Numbered from the stretch's first letter, positions 46,318 to 56,827 are shown. The stretch is DNA of 64,000 bases from Penium margaritaceum (GCA_023375785.1 SZWC01000555.1:239052-303051); one strand, 5' to 3'. Translations and numbers: made by a program. Notes: generated by a model from the letters alone, not told the origin.

Positions 46318-46417
46318 CGTGTTCCTCCGGGGTGCAGGTGTGCACCAGGATGTCGTTGAGGTACACTATGATGCAATCGTCAAGGTACGGGCAGAAAATG
46401 TTGTTCATCGCCACCAT
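46232..46417 (-). pseudogene. G2 reverse transcriptase remnant
   Basis: Reads MVAMNNIFCPYLDDCIIVYL, then NDILVHT and PEEHDEHLQK, the palm region of gypsy RT. The active site YxDD is YLND at 46352-46363, with the first Asp changed to Asn. The segment below 46317 repeats across the assembly gap. Confidence 0.83.
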
Positions 46418-46786
46418 GAACTTCTTCGGGCACTTGTAAGTCCGAACGGTATTACCATGAAATCAAAATGCCCGTAGCAAGTTTGGAACATTGTCTTCTC
46501 GATGTCAGTGTCTGCCAAGCGGATCTGGTGATAACCGCAACATGAGCCAATTTTGGTGACAATTTAAGCCCCTCGGAGTTGGTCAAAAGGTTCGTCGGCT
46601 CAGGGGAGAGGATAGCTTTTCTTCACGGTGTCCTTCAATGCTTGGTAGTCCACGCACATCCGCATTTTGCCAATTTTCTTCTTAACGAATAGTACATGTG
46701 CGGCATACGGTGATGTGGATGGGCGGAAGATGCCTTGACCAAGCATCTCGTTGAGCTCCTTTTTTGCTTGGTCAACTCTTGATCAC

Positions 46787-49037
46787 TCATCCTATAGGCC
46801 CCTCAAAATGTGGGTCGGCTGCCTGGTATTTGCTCGATGCAATGGTCGATGTCACATTGAGGTGGTAGGATTTCTGGGAGTTCTTGGGGAAGACGTCTAC
46901 AAACTCTCTGATGGGTAGTTGGAACTGTTCGAGTACCATCGCGAACCTTGTTGATGGGGATGAGTCCGATGAGGCTGATAAGAGTGATGAGCCAGACAAT
47001 GCCACTTCTGCTTCCTCCATTGGCTCGAGATGCACAAGCCATGCATGAGCTCCTTGGCGTATGCACTTTCTAGCTATGTTGAGCAGTATCCACTACACAG
47101 GTAGTCGCTTGATGGCTACCACAGCTTCCTGTGCTGCTTCCACATTTGCTGCTTCCACTATTGCCTTCCATCCCATGCAGGGAAGTTGTCACTTGGCGCT
47201 GTCAAATTCTACGTAGACGTCACCGCTATTCTAGTCAACCTACAGATTGTGTTTGTACAAGAAATCTTGTCCAAGAATGATTTTGTGATTATTCATTGGA
47301 CAGGACCTCCAGACTGATACATCCTGTAAATGCCCCACTTTTATTCGTTGTGGTTCTCAAATTCTCCATATTTGCAATCCCCCATAGACGGGTTTTCCTT
47401 CAAACACCCGTGGTTCAATCTGCAAACCTATCTCCTCCATCCAATAATTCCAGTACCATTTTGCGACTTTTGCAACCTCGGGCTTGCACGCTTAGCAGTA
47501 TTGACGGTTGGTCGTCCTCTTACCCCTCGTTGAACTTTTCAATCTCAGAAACCCTCTGTGGAGTCGTAGGCCCTTCAGATGGGCGATCCTTTGGTACATA
47601 TTTCTCCTCACGGAGGAGAGTCGCACTCTCCACTCCTGCCCTTTGCTATTTCCCAAATCATTTTTCTGTGACTCCCCCCCCCTTTTTGTCATGTTTCTTG
47701 CTTCGGTAGTTGCGAGAAATGTGCCCGACTTTTTCGCAGTTGTAGCAGATGCACGTATCTCTCTACTCAACGGCGTCCACTTTTATCAGAGTCAAGGGAT
47801 CCCCCGACTGGCTTTTTCCATTCCCACAATGATTATGGTTGGGAGCTCGCTTGCTGTAGGATTCTTGGATCCGAGCGTTGTAGTCAGCGCGGTCGATCCT
47901 TTCTACTACTACGATCATCTGTGGTAAGTCATGTTGGATGCCAAAAATGGTGATCGCTCGTTGGATGTCTCTCTTGAGGCCATTGTTGTAGTGAAAACAT
48001 TGCTTATCTGGGGCAATGTCTGCACCAAGAATGATTACGCGGAATCTCCGCGTACACTCCACCACACGGGACTATTGACGGAGACGCTAAAGCTTGTACC
48101 GAGTGTCAGACTTCTTGTTCAGTCATCCAAATCATGCGAGCATTGCACGCGAGAACTCGTTCCAGTCAATCGTTGGTGTATGTGCATCTTGCCATTGCGT
48201 GTGGATCTGCTCGAAGGGTAGAACGTCTATGGTTGGTGATATGAGACGCGTGCCATTGGCCGTTGATGAGGATCCGCCGGTCTCCTACTGCCATTGTATG
48301 GCCTTTGAATTAGACCACCAACTTAATGTTGTGCCACCCAAAAGCGCAGCCGCAATGTCAATATTTTTAATCATTGTTGACCCCAACAGCGGTGAAGTAC
48401 ACCTCTATACTCGTCAACCACATCAAAAACCATTGGTCCCCTTGAATTTGTAGGACCAAACGGTTTGGGAGGGGCAGGCCGAATGTTGGATTCGCTCGAG
48501 AGTTATTCCTCTCGGGGTATTCTTCTCGACAAGCACCGTTTCTTGTGCACTTTGCATTACAAAGAGCCTCCATCATGATGTTGATTTGTTGGAGTAGATG
48601 GTTGTTGATCCCCTAGAGCATGGAGATACCGTTCGCCAGTTCCTTGTTGATCCGTGCCTGTTGTTCCGTACCACCTGTCCTTTCTGCTTTTGTCATCGAG
48701 GTTGTCTGAAGGGGCGGTTAGTTTGCCGTCATTGGATCTGCGACCGGATTGGTCATCGGATTCGTAGGGATTGATCCATTGGCCACATAGCCCACCACGC
48801 CAGAATTTTCTGTCGCTTCAGGACTTGCGTGCATATGCACTTTCCGCTCGTCCACCACCGAAGTGGTCGCCGAAGACCCGCTGCTGGTCGTCGGGTGCAT
48901 TTGCACGCTTCATAGTGTAGTCGCGAAGTCAGAAAAATCTTGACGTGCAAGATGCGCTGACGGATTGTGCAAGGTAGTCCTTTGGATGGGTAAAGTAGAC
49001 GGATGCCTCTCTAGCATCGTTGCGCTGTGATACCAAG
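46787..49037 (-). pseudogene. G2 protease and gag region
   Basis: 46787-47066 carries the pre-RT stretch (REFVDVFP or a close reading, then QCDIDHCIEQIPGSRP). At about 47700-47750 the minus strand reads CYNCEKVGHISRNYRS, a zinc knuckle in which the last Cys is Tyr. 47763-48576 and 48718-49030 are gag-position sequence: 47763-48065 fits the end of a gag core, and 48753-49030 the N-terminal, charged part. Frames are short and the exact start of gag cannot be fixed. Confidence 0.65.
49025..49037 (-). promoter_or_regulatory. G2 primer-binding site (tRNA-Met)
   Basis: The minus strand reads CTTGGTATCACAG immediately after the 5' LTR. TGGTATCA matches the 3' end of initiator tRNA-Met. Confidence 0.82.
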
Positions 49038-49630
49038 TGTTATGCCGAACGGAGCATAGATAGTGAACAGGTAGAAGTTGTAAGGCAGAACACAATTGAG
49101 AATTTGGGACACTTCAGCAATTTATATTTAGCTGTAAGTGTACTTCGATGACAAGTATCAAAATGATCGAACATATATATATATATATATGCATATATAT
49201 ATATATATATGCATATATATAAATGAGTGTCGAGTTACGAATGAGGTATAGTCGGGTCGTTGGGTCGGCCGTCGAGGGACGTGTGTGGTTTCGCGTCGTG
49301 AGTGGTCGGATTCGAGAAGCTCTGATGAGAAATCGGGGGGCTTCAAGGATCAATGGCAAAGATGCAAGATGCATCTTTATACATCTAGTTATGTCCTGAT
49401 GCGCCGAGAAGTTGACCGAAAGGTTGTGACAGGTCTGTCGTGGTATCTTGAAAGTGGTCAAAGTTGTCAGAAGACACAAGAAGGTTTGCCGGAGGACGAG
49501 GGAAGTTGGCTGGATTTTCCTCGACCGTCGGAACGAAAAATCAAAGTCTGGACGTGTGGTGAGCTACGTGTGCAATGACAGAAATGCCCACTCGGAAGAT
49601 TAGGGACTCGTGTACGTCTGGTATGTAACT
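49038..49630 (-). repeat. G2 5' LTR
   Basis: 593 bp, homologous to 42931-43481. Longer because of an AT dinucleotide expansion with GCAT interruptions at about 49173-49221. The outer end reads GTATGTAACT where the 3' LTR has GTACGTAACA. Confidence 0.88.
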
Positions 49631-49640
49631 CCCCCTCCCT

Positions 49641-49737
49641 TGAACATTCACAAACCCCTCGAATGAGGCATTTGTGAATGTTCAAAGTAATGATTACGTC
49701 AGCATGTCAATGCTACATCACATGTAGCATTGACATG
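49641..49737. repeat. Two adjacent perfect hairpins
   Basis: Arms TGAACATTCACAAA (49641-49654) with its complement at 49671-49684, and CATGTCAATGCTACAT (49703-49718) with its complement at 49722-49737 and a 3-nt spacer. They lie just outside the G2 5' LTR. Nature unknown; they may be the edge of a small foldback element. Confidence 0.7.
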
Positions 49738-51136
49738 ATGTGATTTCTGGTTGGTTGTGGGTTAAACGTTACTATTCTCAAGTCAGTGGGCACGGGAGTT
49801 CTATTCTTTAGAACGCCCGGTAGGGCATACACACAATTGACTTTCGTGGGTAGTCCCTACCTGTACCCTTTGAACAATCATCCCGATTACAAACTAGAAT
49901 GATGCGGTGTTCCGCAACTTTTTTTGCATCGAGTGGTGTCGAACCTGTTCCCTCTCGCAAAAAACATGTTGTGGACGCTCCGTCAGAAAAATGTATATAC
50001 GCGTGACTAATCTGGGCAAAAGCCATGGGAAAGGAGGGCTACAAAAACATTGGAAGAATGATTCGAGCCTGCAGTAATTGCTACCTCGCAACAGCAACCC
50101 CTGGTCACTCGTGGTTGCGGTTCGAGGTTCTGGGCGACAATTATTGAAAACAGCAAATGTGGAAGCTTGTATTGCATTCTTCCAAAGGGTGAAGTGTCAT
50201 CAATCTTAGCCATCGGAATTCAACGTGTTTATAGAAGTGGAAGTTGAAAAGTTGATGAATGTATCGATACATAATCGGTTTCGCTACCAAACCTGACATT
50301 ATGTATTGGATATCTGTCCTGGAGGTCCTGGCGGGACTCGCTCCACAACAATATACAGCCAAAAAACACACACGATACAGAGGTTGAAGAGCCGTTGCTC
50401 ATGGCCGGACACGAGGGACCGTGTCCACGCAATGCCGCGACCAACGTCACTGTACATGGGTCTGCAGTGTACCCCCTTGAGAATTTCTGGAAGGAGGGCG
50501 AGGAGCAGAGCACCAACATAACGCCTGACGACGACGGCTCTCTTCGCACAAATCTGAAGCAGGTGGTGCCGCGTGATTGAGCGCATGGCAGATTCCTCCT
50601 GGTCGTCCATGGTGTGGTGACCGGTGAACAAAGGGTACAGCCAGAAAACACGCAGAATACGCGCCGTTCCAATTTTTTAGATTGTCTCATTCTCGTTTTC
50701 CGAGCCTTATGTGAGGCAGGCTGGGCAGTAACCTGAAATCATGTTGTCCTTCATCCCTTCAGACATCCTCACACAGTGTCAACTGGTTTATTCATACTCC
50801 CCAGCCTCACAGGCCAAACTATTTCCTTCACATGCACGGCAATGTGAGGGCAGCCTCTCGCCTGAGTGCCTATCCACACGCTGCCCACAAGTTGTCGGCA
50901 GCTTGTGGGCCACAACCTCTGCAACAGCCCTCCCAACCCCATGCAAACCCTACCCATCCTGCCAGCCCCCCCTCCCCCCCCTCCCAACCCCACCACCCAG
51001 AGGTTATCCTCTGCCTCCAAGAGGCAGAGGATAACCTCTGCACTGCATGACCTTGACCTAGACCATCTGACCTCCAGGTCAGCACAGTTGCAAGTGCACA
51101 ACACTACTGCAGGTCCCACCATGGAACACCGACAGC
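49738..51136. other. Unassigned DNA
   Basis: 1.4 kb without a recognisable gene or element. A 61-codon + strand frame (50395-50580) and overlapping minus frames (50229-50690) have no family features that I can name. A CACAC-type run and a C-rich stretch (50960-50990) precede the hexamer array. Confidence 0.5.
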
Positions 51137-51312
51137 CACACCAACACCAACACCAACACCAACACCAACACCAACACCAACACCAAAGCCAACACCAACA
51201 CCAACACCAACACCAACACCAACGCCAACACCAAAGCCAACACCAACACCAACACCAACACCAACACCAACACCAACACCAACACCAACACCAAAGCCAA
51301 CACCAACACCAG
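51137..51312. repeat. (CACCAA)n hexanucleotide array
   Basis: About 175 bp of CACCAA units on the + strand (TTGGTG on the minus), with occasional CAAAGC, GCC and TCC variants. It lies in the intron after the 51497-51701 exon. Confidence 0.9.
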
Positions 51313-51496
51313 GCTACACGGCCACCAGCGGCCCCGCCAGCTGTTCCGCCACTTTCTCAACATGTGCACTTGCAACGCACCAGGACACTACGCCACCATT
51401 GCCACGTAGCACAGCCACACACAACAGCACAACCAAAAACACACATGCACACGCCCCAACTTTTCAACACGCCTCCCACTCTGCACAGCCACTCAC

Positions 51497-51701
51497 CTGC
51501 AGAGGCGTCTCTTCCTTGCCGTCGTCGTTGAGCTTGCCCATGAGGTGGCCCCACTCCGTCTGTATGCCCACGCCCGTGGTGAGGAAGGTGCCACTGCCGT
51601 CCTGCACCTTGGTGCCCGCTAGCAGGAACGGGTTGTCCTTCGTGTTCTTGCGCACCGGCAGACTCTCGCCTGTCATCGACGACTCGTCCGCCACCAGGCT
51701 G
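51497..51701 (-). CDS. Ca2+-ATPase exon: actuator TGES segment
   Basis: 205 bp. Reads SLVADESSMTGESLPV, then KDNPFLLAGTKVQDGSGTFL, TGVGIQTEWGHLMGKL and ends ETPLQ. DESSxTGES is the actuator-domain signature of P-type ATPases, and GTxVxDGSGxxLVTxVG and ETPLQ are PMCA-type. Donor CAG/GTGAGT follows at 51491-51496. The acceptor that keeps frame with the previous exon is GCAG before 51701. Expected next residues (VKLN-like) are not found in the window. Confidence 0.88.
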
Positions 51702-51814
51702 CTGCCTGCGCACGCATTGGGTTGCGCAAGTGTGCGTCAGCCACACTGCAACATGTTGTGTCTATTGTGACTGGGCAATGGCGATGACAGCTATGCCAAG
51801 AGCAAAAACAGCGA

Positions 51815-52420
51815 CTAACAATGACGACAACGGAGGCGAAGACGACTACAACAACTGCGACAACAACGACAACAACGGCGGCGGTGGCAGCTGCGGAGAC
51901 GACGGCAGCAGCGGCATCGGCGGCAGAAGCAGCAGCAGTGGCCACAGCAGCAGCGGCGGCAGCAGCAGCAGCAGCAGTGGCTGTGGTGACAACAATGATG
52001 GAAACGACGATGATGACAATGACGACAACGACGAAAACATCGACGACAGTGACGACAACGATGGCGACGATGTCGGCGGCAGCGGCAGTGGTGGCGGCGG
52101 GAACAACAATGATGGAACGACGACGAAGAAAACAACCGAACAACGACAACGACGACGACGACCTCGCCGCCGACGCCGCCGACGTCGACAACAACAAAGA
52201 CGACGATGGCGATGACAAAGACGACAACGTTGTCAATGATGGCGGTAACGACGACGACGGCGGCAACACGATGGCGACAGCAACAGCCGCGGCTGTGGCA
52301 GCGGCGGCGGCGGCGGTAGCGGCGACGATGACGGCAGCAATGATGACAACAAGGACAAGATGACAAGGTCGACGAGGACAACAACGACGATGACTGAGAA
52401 AAAGATGAGTGCAAAAACAA
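51815..52420. repeat. GAC/AAC/GGC trinucleotide-rich array in intron
   Basis: About 600 bp of degenerate trinucleotide repeats on the + strand (GACAAC, GGCAGCAGC, GACGACGAC). Lies in the intron between the 52867-53012 and 51497-51701 exons. Long open frames on both strands here are repeat artefacts. Confidence 0.85.
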
Positions 52421-52794
52421 GACAGACACTGCAGCGGCGGCAGCGACGACAGCAACATTGATTACACCAGAGGCGGCAGCGGCGACGGTCGCAATGACAA
52501 AAACAATTTCGTTGCTGCCAGTGATGATGATGAAGGTGGCTACGGTCACATGCATGACTGGCCAGGGGGACACACAATCTCATGCTTTGCGAACTATTCT
52601 CGTGCCTTTCAGCGCCCAAATGTAGACGCACCACCGTACACACTTTCTATGAATTTTGGTCATCGACTGAACAGAGACTTGTGCACGTGAACACCACCAT
52701 GGCTGCATGGATGAGCGTGGTTTTACATGAGCACCGACACTGCAATGCCAAAACACCACGACGTCTACCCTGCAACATGCCGCGGCAAGCCGCA

Positions 52795-52860
52795 ACACAA
52801 TGCAATGCAACGAAATGCAACGCAACGCAACACAATGCAACACAATGCGAGTCAACACAA
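52795..52860. repeat. (AATGC/AACGC)n pentanucleotide array
   Basis: CAATGCAACGAAATGCAACG-type units, directly next to the donor of the 52867-53012 exon. Confidence 0.85.
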
Positions 52861-52866
52861 TGCAAC

Positions 52867-53012
52867 CCAGCCTGGATGAGAACACCATCAGATGGGATGA
52901 TGTCGCCGATGGAAAGCATGACGAGTTCGTCCACCACAATGTCAAACACTGACACCTTCACACGCTAGCCGTTGCGAATCAACGGAATGAACACCTTCTT
53001 CTCCTTGTCCAG
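52867..53012 (-). pseudogene. Ca2+-ATPase exon with in-frame TAG
   Basis: 146 bp. Reads LDKEKKVFIPLIRNG, then a TAG stop (52965-52967), then RVKVSVFDIVVDELVML and SIGDIIPSDGVLIQAG. Family members have a sense codon between RNG and R. CAG to TAG is the simplest origin. The TAG is also a possible acceptor dinucleotide context; splicing there would remove 16 codons but keep frame. Donor GG/GTTGCA is weak. The upstream acceptor is assigned by phase (53013-53014). Confidence 0.8.
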
Positions 53013-53384
53013 CTCTATGAACAGCACACACCCCACCCCATGTCACCCCCTTCAAACAGGCCACGTCACGCCACGCCACACCACGCCGCGCAAGGCCACC
53101 CCATGCCACAAAGGCAATACAAACACATAGGCACGTGAGAGGAAGAACACGACAGACCCCCTGACACCGTGGGGAAGGGGGATAGAGGTTGCAGCATCCC
53201 CCCCCCCTCCCCCCTTGACGGACATTCCAAATGAATGACAGAATTCACAGAAGCAAGCAGCCAGTGTCACAGACAGCAGTACTTGTAACCACTACTACAT
53301 CGCACGTCTCATCATGATTCAGCACAAGCAAAATAAGCACATGCAGAAGCAGACAGCACTGATCCACTACATGAAAAGGAAAGC

Positions 53385-53640
53385 AGGACAGGCAGGCAGG
53401 CGTGCAGACGGGAGGACTACAGGCTGGGGGACTACAGCAAGCAAACCACAGGTTGGCAGAGTACGGTGGGTAGGTTGGTCGGTGGGCAGACGGGCAGAAA
53501 AGCGGGCAGGTGAGCCAGAAGGTGGGCAGGCAGGCAGGAGGGAGGGTAGGCGGGTGGGCGAGCAGGCAGGTGGACGGGCGGGCAGATAGGCAGGTGGGCG
53601 GGCGGGCGGACAGGCGGGCAGGCAGTAAACAATGAATGCA
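53385..53640. repeat. (GGCA/GGCG)n tetranucleotide-type array
   Basis: About 255 bp of GGCAGGCAGG and GGCGGGCGGG units in the intron between exons 53674-53838 and 52867-53012. Strongly purine-biased on the + strand. Confidence 0.87.
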
Positions 53641-53673
53641 ACGAAGTGAGGTCGAACAGGCAGGCAGTCTGAC

Positions 53674-53838
53674 CTGCAGCGACTGGTGGTAGTCGCTGAT
53701 GGGAGTGATGAGCACGACGAGCAGAATGATGAGAAAGATACCAGTACCGTCGTAACACCCCTCCTCAAAACCCTCCGTGGCGATGCCCACCAGCAACGAA
53801 ACCACTGAGCACAGCGCCAGTATCATCAGCGTGAAGTC
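53674..53838 (-). CDS. Ca2+-ATPase exon: transmembrane segment
   Basis: 165 bp, 55 codons, phase 0 at both ends. [20 protein letters not shown] is the first visible membrane segment, then [14 protein letters not shown], a second segment [14 protein letters not shown], and DYHQSLQ, the PMCA/ACA motif usually written SDYxQSLQF. Acceptor GACAG before 53838, donor CAG/GTCAGA after 53674. Confidence 0.88.
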
Positions 53839-53851
53839 CTGTCATGCATGC

Positions 53852-53870
53852 CAGTGTGTGTGCGTATGGG

Positions 53871-53913
<43 letters not shown>

Positions 53914-53926
53914 TGTGTGTGTGTGT

Positions 53927-53957
<31 letters not shown>

Positions 53958-54432
53958 CGCGGGAGCAAGCGTGCGCCTGCGTGCGTGTGCATTCGCGTGC
54001 GTGCATAAAGTCTGTGCGGGCGCGCACGCATGTGCATGAGTGCGTGCGAGCATGCGTGCGTGCGTGCGTGCATGCGTACGTGCATGCACGCATGCGTGTG
54101 TGCATGCAAGTGTGCGTGTGTGCGTGTGTGTGTGTGCGTGCATGCATGCGTGCGTGCGTACGTGCATGCATGTTTGTGTGTGTGTGCGTGCATGCGTGCG
54201 TGTGTGCATGTGTGCATGTGTGTGCGTGCATGCTTGCGTGCGTGCATGCGTGCGTGCGTGCGTGCCTGCGTGCGTGCATGCGTGCATACGTGCCTGTGTG
54301 CGTGCGTGCGTGCGTGCATGCGTGCGTGCATGCATACATGCGTGCGTGCCTGTGTGCGTGCGTGTGTGCCTGCATGCGTGTGTGCATGCGTGCGTGTGTG
54401 CATGCGTGCGTGTGTGTGTGAGTGGGATGTCT
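53852..54432. repeat. (TG)n / (GTGC)n alternating array
   Basis: About 580 bp of almost uninterrupted alternating purine-pyrimidine sequence: pure TG runs at 53877-53960, then GTGCGTGCATGC variants. Lies immediately upstream (minus sense) of the 53674-53838 exon, in an intron of the calcium ATPase. Confidence 0.92.
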
Positions 54433-54557
54433 GTGTGTGTACCACATGCATCACGCACCAGTCCACACCACCCCCCTCCCCCTCCCCCATCCTCATGCCA
54501 CGCTAACCCAATACACCATCCTAATGTTCCGTTCCGTTTTGGCTATCGAGAAGTAAA

Positions 54558-55375
54558 TGTACCACGGCGGATGAAACGGGGTGCAAGCCTCTATGGGTGA
54601 GTGAGCCCTCGGGACCCGATTGCTCATCGCAATCGTGCAGGTTGGTCGTGGAGATTAACTTCGCCGTGAAGTGTTCTCTCTCACGAATGACTCCTCTCAC
54701 AAGTATGCCCCGACCAAGGTCGGGGCGCGGAGTCCATTCTCGTCATAGGGCAACCCAAGAGGGAGGATGGAGGATGTTATTTTATCCGTCCATTTTGTCG
54801 GCGGGTTGACGCGGTTTGACTAGATACATTTCTCTTGTTGAGTCAACCAGCTAAACAGTATTATGTTGTCCACGTGGAAACCCTAAGTTTCTGGCGTGAT
54901 TAGGGATGGGGAGGTGGTGGCAAAATATCTTCGTGCGTGCGAGGGTATTTTGCCACCATTCGGCGCCCCTCGTCCGATGGCGTGGCCAACACGTTTATAA
55001 AAACGTGTTTGCCACGCCACCGAGTGGAGGTGGCACTCGGTGGGGTGGTCCTATCGGAACGCCCGCCGGTGACCCCTCGCGAGCCCCCTTGCCATGGCGA
55101 GGGACCTCGTGAGGGGCCCCTCGATGGGGTGGGGGTCCTTGCGATGTCGCATTGGGTCATGCCCAATGCGGCTGCGCAGGTCCTGCGCAGCCCATCGCGA
55201 ATATTCGCGATGTGCTCGCTTTTGCCGCTCGATGTCGCAAGACCTCAAGCGGCGACCGGATAGTGCGCGGCACAATCCGGTCGCCCTCTTGCGAATCGGA
55301 AGCTTCTTCGAAGCTTCCACTTTGCAGGGCTGGTCGGCGAGGAATTCTCCTCGCCATCCAGACCCCGATTTTTCA
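54558..55375 (-). repeat. G5 3' LTR
   Basis: 818 bp, closely matching 59361-60182, starting TGTACCACGG in + orientation. Lacks the last few bases of the full LTR (the 5' LTR ends CCGGACA; here the sequence breaks off at GATTTTTCA). Carries the same chain of hairpins as the 5' LTR. Confidence 0.9.
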
Positions 55376-55570
55376 AGAATGTGGCCTTGTTCCAGGCTCG
55401 AGAGGGATTGTATGACCAACGTTCCGTTCTGGCGGTAGGCCATCCGGGAGTGGGCCAAAAACGTCAGAAAACTCTTCAAGGAGAGAACTGACATCACTCG
55501 AGCTCGACGGTGGATCGTCGTCATCGACCTTATGAAGTTGCACTAGGAACAGGTTGTGCCCTTTACGCAA
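55376..55570 (-). pseudogene. G5 RT entry segment
   Basis: Reads YLRKGHNLFLVQLHKVDDDD after a TGA at 55574-55576, then LLEEFSDVFGPLPDGLPPER and HTIPLEPGTRPHS, the conserved lead-in to gypsy RT. It then runs straight into the LTR and stops. The RT palm is absent. Confidence 0.88.
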
Positions 55571-55573
55571 GTA

Positions 55574-56149
55574 TCACTTTACTTGAAGCGCCGTAAGGAC
55601 GGATTGTTCACTCTTGTGAGAGGGCTTTGAGCGTTCCATAGGCAAAAGCGTGATGGCACGCTTGCCTTTTTGTACAGTGAGAGTCTTTGTGACCCAACTC
55701 ATGTTGGCCTTATGCTCATTAAGCCAAGGATCACCCAAAATAACGTCAAAATTATCTGTCAAATAAAAGACAGTAAAGTTGACGATTGTTGTGAGAGCTC
55801 CTAGCTTGAGCCTTGCCCGACATGTGCCGAGTACATCGACCTCACGGTCGTCACCGACGGTGACTTTTCCCTCACAAGGCATGCATTTCAATCCTAGCTG
55901 TCGCACACGAGAGGCACTAATGAACTCGTCATCACCACCTGTGTCAACTAGGACTTGCACGCGTGCCCCAGCCAGATGACCTGCGAATTGCATTGTCATC
56001 TTTGCCTGTGAGGAGCGTGTGAACAAGCTCTTTGGAGGCTTGGCCTACAAGTGGTACACTCGGAAGTGTTGTGTGCTACGACGTAGCTCAACAGAGTCAC
56101 CCACTTGCTCCCACATGTGGTGTCCTTTGTTTACATCACCCAAGAGTTG
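55574..56149 (-). pseudogene. G5 protease
   Basis: Aspartic protease of the retropepsin family, which cuts the Gag-Pol polyprotein. FAGHLAGARVQVLVDTGGDD has the DTG active site intact, followed by FISASRVRQLGLKCMPCEG, the flap region, and VILGDPWLNEHK. In frame with gag; separated from it by a TAG at 56150-56152 and from RT by a TGA at 55574-55576. No start codon of its own is needed if it is made as a fusion. Confidence 0.88.
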
Positions 56150-56827
56150 CTATCCATTCAAGAGTTCTTTCTTGAGACCCGCAAAGATGGGAACTGCAAC
56201 AGTCACTTGCGTGAGTGAGCTCATCTTGTGGGCTACGTTTGCCAACTCAAGTACTTTGTTTGCTTTCTGTCGTGTGGAAACGATAAAGCAAGTATGATTC
56301 TGCAAGCATTCATCATCGATGAGATGTAAGAGTGGACAATGGCGAGAGAGATACACAGAGTCATTGCTCATGGGAGAGTAGAAAACAGCAGAAAACAAAG
56401 CCCCAGTGAGGTGTTCCAACTGTTTCACATTATCATCTTGGAACATGAAAGCACGTTCAACATCCAAGGAACTCTCAGCCAGAGCCCCTAATGGTTGTCC
56501 ACTACCGGCCACTAGAGGATTCAAAAAACCCTTCCCACCGCCTGCTGGTCCGCGACCACCATTGACGCCCTTGGCAATCTGGCGGTTTCCTTGTCCCTTA
56601 TCCTGCTTGTCTTCGTCCTGTTCATTGGTGTTTCCACCAGCACGATCCTTCTGGCTCTTGCGGCATTCAGACGCATAGTGCCCAGTCTTTCCACAATAGT
56701 AGCAGTTGAGGGTGCCTGTCTTGGCCTTGCCATCTGCACGCTCCTTACGGCTGTCCTGCGGCTTGAAGGGTTTGTGACTACCCGATCTGTGCCGAGGGAG
56801 CTTACGCTCACCACGTTGGGGAGAGTG
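56150..56827 (-). pseudogene. G5 nucleocapsid and linker
   Basis: In frame with the 619-codon gag after a single TAG (56828-56830). It starts with a basic stretch (RGERKLPRHRSGSHKPFKPQ), then CYYCGKTGHYASEC at 56663-56704, a perfect CX2CX4HX4C zinc knuckle for RNA binding. A Gly-rich linker (GVNGGRGPAGGGKG) and an unrecognised conserved-looking segment follow to a TAG at 56150-56152. Confidence 0.87.

Larger units (their letters stand above)
42931..49630 (-). mobile_element. Ty3/gypsy element G2, full length
   Basis: Minus-strand element with 3' LTR 42931-43481, polypurine tract 43482-43497, interior to 49037, primer site near 49025-49037, 5' LTR 49038-49630. Interior order from the 3' end: chromodomain, integrase, RNase H, RT, protease, zinc knuckle, gag. 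Related to G1 and G3. A TRIM is inserted at 45529-45931 and an assembly gap lies at 46100. No clear target duplication (CCCTA left, CCCCC right). All frames are broken. Confidence 0.9.
51497..53838 (-). pseudogene. P-type IIB Ca2+-ATPase, three exons, one with a stop
   Basis: Part of a calmodulin-regulated (PMCA/ACA-type) calcium pump, which moves Ca2+ out of the cytosol using ATP. Three consecutive minus-strand exons: 53674-53838, 52867-53012 and 51497-51701, in the right order and with compatible phases. Together they cover the second transmembrane hairpin region through the actuator domain, including GDIIPSDG and DESSMTGES. The pump core (DKTGT phosphorylation site, nucleotide domain, later membrane segments) and the N-terminus are not in the window. 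An in-frame TAG sits in the middle exon. The two complete introns are 661 bp and 1165 bp. G5 lies 720 bp upstream of the first visible exon. This is either a pseudogene or a living gene with one sequence error or an unusual splice. Confidence 0.8.

Noticed and set aside
51137-51312. Possible CRISPR-like repeat array
   Set aside because: Units are 6 bp with no spacers; a minisatellite in a eukaryotic intron.
50866-51531. 221-codon His/Gln-rich frame on the + strand
   Set aside because: Translation of the CACCAA hexamer array. It runs over an exon on the other strand and has no start context of interest.
51673-52573. Ala/Val/Ser-rich or Asp-rich open frames up to 261 codons
   Set aside because: Products of the GAC/AAC/GGC trinucleotide array in an intron; open in several frames on both strands.
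53765-54496. Long His/Thr-rich and Cys/Val-rich open frames of about 200 codons on both strands
   Set aside because: They are translations of the TG/GTGC dinucleotide array, where stop codons are rare in every frame. No real protein.
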